From contig CAMBFX010000007.1 of assembly GCA_945865695.1 (NCBI GenBank), forward strand, positions 1 through 42,715: 42,715 nucleotides of DNA. The letters run 5' to 3'. The position numbers were made by a program, and so were the translations under genes. This DNA is from Chryseobacterium gleum (GTDB lineage Bacteria > Bacteroidota > Bacteroidia > Flavobacteriales_D > UBA2798). Positions 35,209-42,715 of the stretch are shown piece by piece. The notes under the pieces were generated by a model that was not told the DNA's origin, did no database searches, and saw only the letters and a program-made list of their open reading frames with translations. Numbering within the stretch: position 1 is the stretch's first letter; each line of letters opens with the position of its first letter.

Positions 35209-36444
35209 ATGAAATTTCCTCCCTGTCAAGCCATCACTCCCAAAGGAAGAGCAACACTCGCTCTTTTGGATTTTGTTTTTGGTTTGCTCGCGATTTTTTA
35301 TGGAAAAAAATGGAAATACACCTTAAAGGATTTTGAGGAAGATCCATTATATTTTACTTGGAAGGATTCGCTTTATTTGGGAAATAAATATTATTTCAGA
35401 GAGCCAATTCGGCGTCATACTGAACTCTATTGGAGCATTCACTCTGAACTTGTTTCAGAGTCTCACGTAATTAAACACAAACCCCCTACAGGTTCCGTCT
35501 CCATCTCCCTCGGAGGTGATCTCATGCCCTTTGAACTCATCAATAAAAATACTTGTAAAAATCTTTGGGAGGATTGCGGGGAATTTTTCTTTTCATCGGA
35601 TATTGTTTTTGCGAATTTGGAAACTCCCATTGATAAAACGAAACCGGTTTCATTAGTTCCCGAAGTAATGTTGAATGATATGCATTTCAATAGTAACGAA
35701 GAAATGTTTGAAATCTTCAATGGAAATGGAAAATTTAAAGGTTACGATGTTTTATCGGTGGCGAATAATCATTCATTAGATCAAGGGAAAGAAGGATTAC
35801 ATAATACGATGAAATTTTTGCAAGAGAAAAATATTCTCACGTGTGGTGCGGCATTTTCTTCAGAAGCAATAAATGATTTTCCGATTCTCCAACGAAAAGG
35901 AATTTCATTTGCGTTTTTAGCGTATACATTTTCATTGAACAAATTTTCTTGCGGGGATGAACCTTGGTTATGCAATCATCTTCGATTGAATAAACGCGGA
36001 GAAGATTTTTCATTGATTAAAAAACAAACGGAAATTGCGCGTTCTCGTGGAGCAGAAATAGTAATTCTTTCTCTACACATGGGCAATGCCTATCAACCTT
36101 TTCCCGATGAACATATTGTAGAAAATGTGCATCGCATCGCCAAAGAAACCGAAGCAGAAGTGATTGTTTGTAATCATGCGCATAATGTGCAGCCGTATGA
36201 ATTATTTACTTGGAAGAATTTAAATAATGAAGAAAAACATTCTTTAATTTTTTACGCACTCGGAGATTTTGTGGCTTATGATATTTATAACAAAGCACAT
36301 ATTTCATTAATGGTGAAATTATATTTCTCAAGGGACGATGGAAAAGTGTTTATGCATGAACCAACTATTTTACCAGTGAAGATGGAAGCAGAATGGGAGG
36401 GAAAGAATAAGATTAAAGGGTTGAAGTTTGGATTTTCAAAATAA
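35209..36444 (+). CDS. CapA family protein (PGA_cap metallophosphatase-like)
   Basis: The 411-residue product has the CapA/PGA_cap calcineurin-like core from about residue 95: SLGGDLMPFE, FANLETPID, SVANNHSLDQGKEGL, LSLHMGNAYQPFPDEH, VCNHAHNVQPYE and YALGDFVAYD. These supply the usual Asp/Asn/His metal ligands. The family is linked to poly-gamma-glutamate capsule synthesis in Bacillus, but many homologues are of unknown substrate and no pgs/cap partners are nearby. The first 95 residues are not recognisable and include a palindromic repeat translated as HSELVSESH. No signal peptide is evident. It lies between the M56 gene and a toxin-antitoxin remnant. Confidence 0.85.
   Translation: MKFPPCQAITPKGRATLALLDFVFGLLAIFYGKKWKYTLKDFEEDPLYFTWKDSLYLGNKYYFREPIRRHTELYWSIHSELVSESHVIKHKPPTGSVSISLGGDLMPFELINKNTCKNLWEDCGEFFFSSDIVFANLETPIDKTKPVSLVPEVMLNDMHFNSNEEMFEIFNGNGKFKGYDVLSVANNHSLDQGKEGLHNTMKFLQEKNILTCGAAFSSEAINDFPILQRKGISFAFLAYTFSLNKFSCGDEPWLCNHLRLNKRGEDFSLIKKQTEIARSRGAEIVILSLHMGNAYQPFPDEHIVENVHRIAKETEAEVIVCNHAHNVQPYELFTWKNLNNEEKHSLIFYALGDFVAYDIYNKAHISLMVKLYFSRDDGKVFMHEPTILPVKMEAEWEGKNKIKGLKFGFSK
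35442..35460. repeat. Palindrome inside the CapA-family coding region
   Basis: ctctgaacttgtttcagag is a near-perfect palindrome (7 of 8 arm positions). It resembles the CTGAACTTGTTTCAG core that I recall as a common intergenic repeat in Bacteroidota genomes. Here it is read in frame just before the catalytic domain. Confidence 0.55.
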
Positions 36445-36473
36445 TCTTTTTATTTTTATCATTACTATTGTCC

Positions 36474-36869
36474 ATGAAGCAAATTAACGTAAATATACCA
36501 GATACTAAATTGAAGTTTTTTTTCAAACTATTGAAAGAGCTTGGCTTTGTAAAAATTTCAGCTAACCACTACGAATTGAAAGAGGATTTAACTAAAGGTT
36601 CAAAAAAGTTTTCTAAAAGTAAAACCTATACACAAACTAAAATGTCTTCTTCGAATGTTTCTGAACCTGAATTCAAATATGAAATCACTTCTGAAGCTCC
36701 ATCAATGGAGACAAGTATTGTAAAAAGGAATAATCAAAAGCAATCCAAAATCGGTAAGAAAGAACGCGATTTGGTGACAAAAAGAATAAAATCGGCAAAG
36801 AAGAGTGATTTTATCCCATTAGAAAAATTTGAAAAACAAATGCGAAAGAAACTTGGGTACAAAAAATAG
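36474..36869 (+). CDS. Probable antitoxin of a ParE/RelE-type module
   Basis: The start is ATG 36474 (MKQINVNIPDTKLKFFFKLLKELGFVKI); the track start is a TTG two codons earlier. The 131-residue product has a short N-terminal INVNIPD..KFFFKLLKELGF segment like Bacteroidota type II antitoxins. A Ser/Lys-rich middle follows, longer than usual, then a basic tail (LEKFEKQMRKKLGYKK). It overlaps the following toxin-like gene, the typical antitoxin-first order. The assignment rests mainly on context and the N-terminal pattern. Confidence 0.6.
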   Translation: MKQINVNIPDTKLKFFFKLLKELGFVKISANHYELKEDLTKGSKKFSKSKTYTQTKMSSSNVSEPEFKYEITSEAPSMETSIVKRNNQKQSKIGKKERDLVTKRIKSAKKSDFIPLEKFEKQMRKKLGYKK

Positions 36870-37134
36870 GTACAAGGTTATAATTTTAAAACAAGCTTCA
36901 GCCGATTTAGAATCTTCGGATGTTTATTTCAGACAATTCAGCGAAGCAACTGCATTGAAATTATTCGAATCCGTTATGGAACATTTGAAAACTTTAGAAT
37001 TCAATCCCTTTTTCGAAATCAGATATGATAATGTAAGAGTTTTGCCAGTAAAAGGAATGAAACATAACATTCATTTTACTTTGGATGAAAATCGAAAAAT
37101 TATTCGGGTTTATGCGATAGTTTCTTCATATTGA
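36853..37134 (+). CDS. ParE/RelE-like toxin
   Basis: Product about 93 residues: YKVIILKQASADLESSDVYFRQFSEATALKLFESVMEHLKTLEFNPFFEIRYDNVRVLPVKGMKHNIHFTLDENRKIIRVYAIVSSY. This is the ParE/RelE fold pattern: strand, two helices, then strands with the conserved R(Y/V)xPVKGMxxxIHFTxD-like segment. No ATG is available. TTG 36853 gives MGTKNRYKVII and overlaps the antitoxin stop by 17 bases; the track's TTG at 36829 is an alternative. The end at VSSY looks short, and the frame continues past TGA as KPFNAKTRKK, so a nonsense truncation of the last residues is possible. It may poison gyrase or translation as family members do. Confidence 0.7.
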   Translation: MGTKNRYKVIILKQASADLESSDVYFRQFSEATALKLFESVMEHLKTLEFNPFFEIRYDNVRVLPVKGMKHNIHFTLDENRKIIRVYAIVSSY

Positions 37135-37232
37135 AAACCATTTAATGCAAAAACGAGGAAGAAATGAAAGTCAAACCCATCCGAACCAAAACTGATTAGA
37201 AAAATGCACTTAAACGCATTGATGAATTGATT

Positions 37233-37604
37233 ATGATTCTTTCGAATGATAAATTAAAAACTTATAATCAATCTATCCGACAAAAGAAAGGAAAATTGGT
37301 TTCGGATAAAATCATTTTGAAAAATCCTAAAAAGGGAACTGCAATCTATGACGAGCTTGATGTTTTAGGAACGTTGGTGGCCGCCTATGAAGAAATTCAT
37401 TATCCAATTGAAGCACCCGATCCAATTGCAGCAGTGAAATTCATGATGGAAGAAAATGGATTAAAACAACAAGATCTTGTTCCCTATTTCGGAAGTAAAG
37501 GATTAGTGTCTGATTTTTTCAACGGAAACAGAACACTTTCTATTCGAATTATAAAATCTCTGCATAAAAATTTCGGAATGCCTTATGAGGTTTTGATGGG
37601 GTGA
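37233..37604 (+). CDS. HigA-type antitoxin/HTH regulator, 5' end cut by a nonsense codon
   Basis: The C-terminal part is a clear HigA-like XRE domain: DELDVLGTLVAAYEEIHYPIEAPDPIAAVKFMMEENGLKQQDLVPYFGSKGLVSDFFNGNRTLSIRIIKSLHKNFGMPYEVLMG. Upstream in the same frame, ATG 37164 begins MKVKPIRTKTD, the usual HigA opening, then TAG at 37197 replaces what is Tyr in typical HigA (MKVKPIRTEADY). After it comes KNALKRIDELI, again typical. The gene is therefore a nonsense mutant, re-initiating at best at ATG 37233. It also carries an unusual basic insertion (NDKLKTYNQSIRQKKGKLVSDK) before the HTH. No HigB lies next to it; it directly follows the ParE-like gene. Confidence 0.8.
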   Translation: MILSNDKLKTYNQSIRQKKGKLVSDKIILKNPKKGTAIYDELDVLGTLVAAYEEIHYPIEAPDPIAAVKFMMEENGLKQQDLVPYFGSKGLVSDFFNGNRTLSIRIIKSLHKNFGMPYEVLMG

Positions 37605-37619
37605 AAATAGATTGAAATT

Positions 37620-38231
37620 TTAATTAACCACCGGCCACAACACCACACCGGCAAAAATCAAAAAAGCTATTCCTGAAACCACATTCACAATCGTCATGGC
37701 GCGTTCATCTAAAAATCTTTTCAATTTCGAAGCGCTATAAGAAATTAAAATCTCCGTTAAAAAAATTGCCAGAATCGTTCCGCTGAAATAAACAATCATT
37801 CTTGTTGTGGTATAGTTATCTGAATTATGAAGCGTAGTAGAAATTCCAACCCACATAAAAAAATTGGCGGGATTGATGGCATTTAAAACAAATCCGTTTA
37901 CCATATACATCGGTACGGTCATTTTTTTTGTTTTAGGATAAAATGTTACCACTTTCTTTTTGAAAATACTGAATAGCCCGATAAAAATTAAAAGACAAGC
38001 TCCCACAATTCGCACAATGATTTCGGTGGTTCCTCCTTGAGGAATCAAATACGAATTTAAAGAGCTAAGAAAAATTAAAATTATATCGGATATGATAACT
38101 CCTAATGCAATCGCTATCCCGCTCTTAAAACCATTATCAATGCTGTTCTGGATGAGATAAAAGAAAATGGTGCCTAACATCGTGCTGAGCACAAAACCGG
38201 TTCCGAAGCCATTTAAGAAAGAAGTGATCAA
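37620..38231 (-). CDS. LysE family amino-acid exporter
   Basis: The 203-residue product has about six hydrophobic segments and the LysE/RhtB layout: LNGFGTGFVLSTMLGTIFFYLIQNSIDNGFKSGIAIALGVIISDIILIFLSSL, then INPANFFMWVGIS, the NP-containing loop typical of the family. It should export amino acids or related small metabolites across the inner membrane; the substrate is not predictable. No ATG gives the full first helix, so I keep the TTG start at 38231 (MITSFLNGFGTGF); the first ATG would remove helix residues. It converges with the HigA-like gene across only 15 bases, with no clear terminator. Confidence 0.88.
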   Translation of the reverse strand: MITSFLNGFGTGFVLSTMLGTIFFYLIQNSIDNGFKSGIAIALGVIISDIILIFLSSLNSYLIPQGGTTEIIVRIVGACLLIFIGLFSIFKKKVVTFYPKTKKMTVPMYMVNGFVLNAINPANFFMWVGISTTLHNSDNYTTTRMIVYFSGTILAIFLTEILISYSASKLKRFLDERAMTIVNVVSGIAFLIFAGVVLWPVVN

Positions 38232-38268
38232 GTAAAAAGTTTAGGTTACGAAGCTAAGAAAAATCTAA

Positions 38269-38400
38269 CCACAGATAAAATTTAAAGAGATAAACCGCAG
38301 AGGCGCAGAGAAGCGCGGAGGAAAAAGCATTTTGAATAATTAGAATTAATGCAAATAGCGAATTAGAAAAAATCTGTGGCTCTCTGCGCCTTTGCGGTTA
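38269..38400. repeat. Intergenic repeat island with 19-base inverted arms
   Basis: aaccgcagaggcgcagaga (38293-38311) pairs with tctctgcgcctttgcggtt (38381-38399) at 18 of 19 positions. Copies of accacagat lie at 38269 and, inverted, at 38372, but the order of the two motifs means they do not nest into one simple hairpin. The 177-base gap has no ORF. Confidence 0.75.
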
Positions 38401-38408
38401 AAAATAAT

Positions 38409-38927
38409 TTATTTTCTGAAAAACCCCCACTTTGAAAAAAGTGAAGTTTTCTTCTTGCAACGCTTGATATGATTATTCAAATCATTCACCAGTTTATCAT
38501 TTAAACAATAAGAAATTGCTTTTTTATAGAAAGTAATCGCTTTTTTATATTCACCGCGCAATTCATACAATGAACCGAATTCATCATAGACATTGCATTT
38601 GTTCATGCCTTTTATTTTTAACGCTCTATTGAGTAAATTTTCCAATTCATCCAAACGATCTTCGTCACGCAACAAATAAGAATAATTGATATACGATGGA
38701 GTATATTCTGGATCAAATTTCATTGCCAATAAATAATGCTTTTCTGCAATACGATTATCTTGGTAACGGTTTTTATACAACCATCCCAAATGATTATGCG
38801 CTCTGCCAAATGAAGGTTCTTCTTGAAGAATTTGTTCCAACATTTTTTTTCCTTCGGTATGATCACCGGCATCGAAAGCTTTATCAGCTTCCAAAAATAA
38901 ATCCTCTATTTCACGTGTCGTTTGCAT
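38409..38927 (-). CDS. TPR-repeat protein
   Basis: The 172-residue product consists mostly of tetratricopeptide-type helical repeats: FLEADKAFDAGDHTEGKKMLEQILQEEPSFGRAHNHLGWLYKN, KHYLLAMKFDPEYTPSYINYSYLLRDEDRLDEL, and YDEFGSLYELRGEYKKAITFYKKAISYC. A basic tail follows (KRCKKKTSLFSKWGFFRK). There is no signal peptide or membrane segment, so it is probably a cytoplasmic scaffold. The partner is unknown. It is on the same strand as the LysE gene but separated by the repeat island, so co-transcription is uncertain. Confidence 0.8.
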   Translation of the reverse strand: MQTTREIEDLFLEADKAFDAGDHTEGKKMLEQILQEEPSFGRAHNHLGWLYKNRYQDNRIAEKHYLLAMKFDPEYTPSYINYSYLLRDEDRLDELENLLNRALKIKGMNKCNVYDEFGSLYELRGEYKKAITFYKKAISYCLNDKLVNDLNNHIKRCKKKTSLFSKWGFFRK

Positions 38928-39012
38928 ATTTCTAAGACTGGGGAAAGCCAGTTTGGTTGCCTCTAAAATAAGGAAATAATTATTGATTATTCAATATTGA
39001 TTATTGAAATTC

Positions 39013-39171
39013 AACAGGTCGCCCCGATGGGGCTTTGGTGAACCTATCTAATTTTGATTCTACAAACAGTTCACTCCTACGGAGTTCCTTTAGCTTTTAG
39101 TTCCGTAGGAACGACCTGTTTGTAGCATTTTTTTTCATTGGTATTTTGAGCTCCATAGGAGCGACCTGTTT
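39013..39171. repeat. Cluster of four palindromic ACAGGTCGytCC repeats
   Basis: Four related units lie in the 265-base gap before tsaB: aacaggtcgccccgatggggc (39013-39033), aaacagttcactcctacggagttcc (39064-39088), agttccgtaggaacgacctgttt (39099-39121) and agctccataggagcgacctgttt (39149-39171). The first two are inverted relative to the last two. Each contains its own small palindrome. Confidence 0.8.
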
Positions 39172-39180
39172 CTTAATTCT

Positions 39181-39188
39181 TACCTTTG
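39181..39188 (+). promoter_or_regulatory. TAnnTTTG promoter element of tsaB
   Basis: tacctttg is the same octamer as at blaI and ends 4 bases before the ATG at 39193. It predicts a leaderless or nearly leaderless message. Confidence 0.6.
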
Positions 39189-39192
39189 CAAC

Positions 39193-39870
39193 ATGTCAAT
39201 TATTCTCCATATCGAAACCTCGACCAAGGCTTGTTCAGTTGCAATAGCCGAGGGCGGACATTTGTTAGCCAGTGACTTCCGTTTGTTTGAGCATTATGCT
39301 CATGCCGAAACAGTGAACCCGATGATTCAATCGGTAATGAAAGAAGCTAAACGAAATTTCAAGGATTTGGAAGCTATTGCGGTAAGTTCTGGACCAGGTT
39401 CATACACTGGTTTGCGAATTGGAATCAGTTCGGCCAAGGGTTTTTGTTATGGTTTAGAAATTCCTTTAATCGCGATTTCTTCTTTAGAAATAATGGCTGT
39501 GGCTGGTAAAAACTATGAAGGGAAACACGAGAATGCAGTTTTAGTTCCAATGATGGACGCTCGAAGAATGGAAGTTTATTCGGCCACTTTTGATAAAGAT
39601 TTAAAACGAATAGATAACGACAAAGCGATTGTTGTGGATGAAAATTTTACGACTCGTTTTGAAGGCGAAAAAATTTATTATTTCGGAGATGGAATGGAGA
39701 AATGTAAATCCATTTTAGAAAATGATTCTCGTTCTGTTTTCATTGATGCGATTTATCCTGATGCAAAAAATATGATTCAACTTTCATTGGAGAAATTCAG
39801 GAGTTCGGAGTTTGAGGATTTGGCTTATTTTGAACCGGATTATTTGAAGGAGTTTAATAGTCACAAATAG
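39193..39870 (+). CDS. tsaB: tRNA N6-threonylcarbamoyladenosine biosynthesis protein TsaB
   Basis: The 225-residue product belongs to the ASKHA-fold TsaB family: MSIILHIETSTKACSVAIAEGG, HAETVNPMIQSVM, IAVSSGPGSYTGLRIGISSAKGFCYGLEIPLIAISSLE and VPMMDARRMEVYSATFD. TsaB partners with TsaD and TsaE to make t6A37 in ANN-decoding tRNAs and is a dimerisation subunit without its own catalytic site. Length is normal. It sits alone on the plus strand between repeat islands, with its promoter element directly before the start codon. Confidence 0.95.
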   Translation: MSIILHIETSTKACSVAIAEGGHLLASDFRLFEHYAHAETVNPMIQSVMKEAKRNFKDLEAIAVSSGPGSYTGLRIGISSAKGFCYGLEIPLIAISSLEIMAVAGKNYEGKHENAVLVPMMDARRMEVYSATFDKDLKRIDNDKAIVVDENFTTRFEGEKIYYFGDGMEKCKSILENDSRSVFIDAIYPDAKNMIQLSLEKFRSSEFEDLAYFEPDYLKEFNSHK

Positions 39871-39882
39871 TTTTTTGAAGAA

Positions 39883-40264
39883 GCCACAGATGGCACAGAT
39901 TTCACAGATGAAGAATATGAAGAACTGATATTGGAAAAGATTTTCAGGAATTATTTTAATAATGCGCTTACGCTTGCGCAGAAGCTTCAGCGTAGGCGCA
40001 CGCGAATATTTTTGCCGCAGATTTACTCATTTACTATTTCTTTTTAATTGAATTCTTGAGAAAAGTTAAATGATTTACGCGGATTTTGAAATCCAAAAAA
40101 AATTAAAATCAACCGATGTATTTATTCCCGTTGGTCATGATAATGTTCATCCTTAAAATCCGTGCAATCCGCTGCAAAAACGAAGATTGTCGAAGGCAAT
40201 TAAATCGGTGTTAATCTAATTTCCATTCTTTTATTTCATCTGTGAAATCTGTGCCATCTGTGGC
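39883..40264. repeat. Intergenic island with 30-base inverted ends and internal hairpins
   Basis: This fills most of the 504-base gap between tsaB and atpC. The ends are exact inverted repeats: gccacagatggcacagattt... at 39883-39912 and its complement at 40235-40264. Inside lie a strong hairpin (tgcgcttacgct 39963-39974 with agcgtaggcgca 39989-40000) and inverted relatives of tttttgccgcagattt (about 40010 and 40166). A short plus frame (TDFTDEEYEELILEKIFRNYF) is open across the left arm but matches nothing I recognise. I see no RNA gene. Confidence 0.75.
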
Positions 40265-40321
40265 AAAAAAATAAATTTGTCGCAAGAAAAAATCCTCCTC
40301 CACTAAATTTTCGCGGCAAAG

Positions 40322-40353
40322 AAAAACCCTGTAGCCGAAGGCGTACAGGGTTC
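40322..40353 (-). terminator. Terminator after atpC (minus strand)
   Basis: aaccctgta-gcc-gaa-ggc-g-tacagggtt forms a 9-base stem with an inner GCC/GGC stem and a GAA loop. On the minus strand it is followed by tttttc. It lies about 20 bases past the atpC stop. Confidence 0.88.
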
Positions 40354-40374
40354 AAAAATTATCATTGTAAAAAA

Positions 40375-40608
40375 TTACTCCGCCAAAATAATCACCTTGT
40401 TTTTCAAAACTTCCACAACGCCACCGTTCACTTCAAAATTTTGATTGCCTTCTGCACTTTCAATTTTAATCGTTCCTTTTCTAAGAACAGTGATAATGGG
40501 TGCGTGATCTTCTAAAATTCCCAATGAGCCATCTTTTCCAGGAAGAGAAATGTATTTCACTTTTCCACTGAAAATGTTTTTATCGGGTGATAAGATATCT
40601 AATTGCAT
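40375..40608 (-). CDS. atpC: ATP synthase F1 epsilon subunit (short form)
   Basis: The 77-residue product is the N-terminal beta-sandwich of F1 epsilon: MQLDILSPDKNIFSGKVKYISLPGKDGSLGILEDHAPIITVLRKGTIKI ... FEVNGGVVEVLKNKVIILAE. The C-terminal helical hairpin found in the approximately 135-residue E. coli subunit, which inhibits ATP hydrolysis, is absent. Short epsilon subunits are common in Bacteroidota, so this is unlikely to be a truncation. It contributes to the central stalk with gamma. It follows atpD after 10 bases and ends at a strong terminator. Confidence 0.94.
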   Translation of the reverse strand: MQLDILSPDKNIFSGKVKYISLPGKDGSLGILEDHAPIITVLRKGTIKIESAEGNQNFEVNGGVVEVLKNKVIILAE

Positions 40609-40618
40609 ACTTTTAAAA

Positions 40619-42187
<1,569 letters not shown>

Positions 42188-42305
42188 TTAAGGATTGAAT
42201 GTTGATATATATTTTTCCTAATTTTGATTAGGTTTTTGTCCTATTCAAACTAAGACACCAAAACATTGAATTACTTGTTTATCCGTAAAAAAAGAAAGAA
42301 TTTAA

Positions 42306-42715
42306 GTGAAGATTTACACTAGTCTTAGTCAGTTTAAGAATGTTAATAATCCTGTTTTAACCACCGGAACCTTTGACGGAGTTCATCTTGGACATAAAAA
42401 AATATTGCGTCAGTTGCGTTTGGCGGCCGATCATTTGGTTGGAGAAACCGTTTTGTTTACGTTTCATCCACATCCTCGAATGGTTTTGTTTCCGGATGAT
42501 CATAATTTGAAATTATTAAATACAGAGAGAGAAAAAATAGAACAATTAGAAAAAGCAGGTTTGCAACATTTAATACTTTTTCCGTTTACCTTGGAATTTT
42601 CTCGAATGAGTGCTACCGAATTTGTGCGTGATATTCTGGTCAATCAATTAAAAGTAAAAAAACTGATTATTGGATACGATCATCATTTTGGAAGAAACAG
42701 AGAAGGTTCGGCAGA
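42306..42715 (+). CDS. ribF: Bifunctional riboflavin kinase/FAD synthetase (5' part)
   Basis: The frame opens at GTG 42306 and runs off the right edge. Encoded motifs: KIYTSLSQFKNVNNPVLTTGTFDGVHLGHKKILRQLRLAADHL, with the nucleotidyl-transferase GTFDGVHxGH motif; FTFHPHPRMVLFPDD; and IIGYDHHFGRNREGS. These define the N-terminal FAD synthetase (FMN adenylyltransferase) domain. The C-terminal riboflavin kinase domain lies outside the window. The GTG start fits the position of the usual MKIYxSLxxF opening. It is divergent from atpD, sharing a 178-base upstream region. Confidence 0.95.
   Translation, partial: MKIYTSLSQFKNVNNPVLTTGTFDGVHLGHKKILRQLRLAADHLVGETVLFTFHPHPRMVLFPDDHNLKLLNTEREKIEQLEKAGLQHLILFPFTLEFSRMSATEFVRDILVNQLKVKKLIIGYDHHFGRNREGSA

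Noticed and set aside
39883-40020. Short plus-strand ORF TDFTDEEYEELILEKIF... as a gene
   Set aside because: It is read through the inverted repeat arm, has no good start and matches no family I recognise.
40375-40608. Truncated atpC as a pseudogene
   Set aside because: Short epsilon subunits lacking the helical domain are usual in this phylum, and the gene is followed by an intact terminator.

Overview
The window is low-GC, gene-dense DNA from a member of the Bacteroidota with a type IX secretion system (T9SS). The lineage is inferred from several signals. Secreted proteins carry T9SS type A (YPNP...KIIKQ) or type B (gliding-motility-type, NGFSPNGDGPND) sorting domains. There are two PorP/SprF proteins, SprB-type repeats, an S46 dipeptidyl-peptidase, a BlaI plus M56/TonB pair, and TAnnTTTG promoter elements. 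No rRNA, tRNA, CRISPR array, transposase or phage structural module was found. Genus cannot be named from sequence reading alone.

Layout. 1-6.4 kb (mostly minus strand): the end of an outer-membrane-type protein, a YCF48-repeat T9SS protein, then a run consisting of a tail-fibre-like surface protein (split by a one-base homopolymer frameshift), a DUF5060/GH5-like secreted glycosidase and a small lipoprotein. 6.5-21.6 kb (minus): two consecutive [type B-sorted adhesin + PorP/SprF] pairs, one with a 759-residue adhesin and one with a 3589-residue SprB-like giant carrying about 39 Cys-rich repeats. 21.8-27.4 kb (plus): an unusual 1869-residue protein combining an outer-membrane barrel, 12 Ig-like repeats, five Cys/His repeats and a Lys/Glu/Ala coiled tail. 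27.6-30.0 kb (plus): a DPP7-type S46 peptidase with a C-terminal TPR extension. 30.3-33.2 kb (minus): the tyrosine-catabolic genes hmgA and hppD, separated by a four-helix-bundle (IVP family) cassette bounded by inverted repeats. 33.5-37.6 kb (plus): a BlaI regulator with two palindromic operators, an M56/TonB protein (frameshifted at a T8 run), a CapA-family enzyme, and a toxin-antitoxin remnant including a HigA with a nonsense codon. 37.6-38.9 kb (minus): a LysE exporter and a TPR protein. 39.2-42.7 kb: tsaB, then atpC/atpD on the minus strand and the start of ribF on the plus strand.

How the genes relate. The first 27 kb is a cell-surface and secretion region: T9SS cargo, their PorP/SprF partners and an outer-membrane display protein. 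The S46 peptidase, tyrosine catabolism and the amino-acid exporter suggest protein- and amino-acid-based nutrition, but that is inference. The last 10 kb is housekeeping (tsaB, ATP synthase, ribF) interrupted by intergenic palindromic repeats.

The most notable observations are the 1869-residue architecture, the IVP cassette between hmgA and hppD, the tandem operators at blaI, the four-cysteine SprB repeats, the S46-TPR fusion, and three coding disruptions that can be reconstructed by eye. Nothing here amounts to a clearly new multi-gene defence or enzymatic system.
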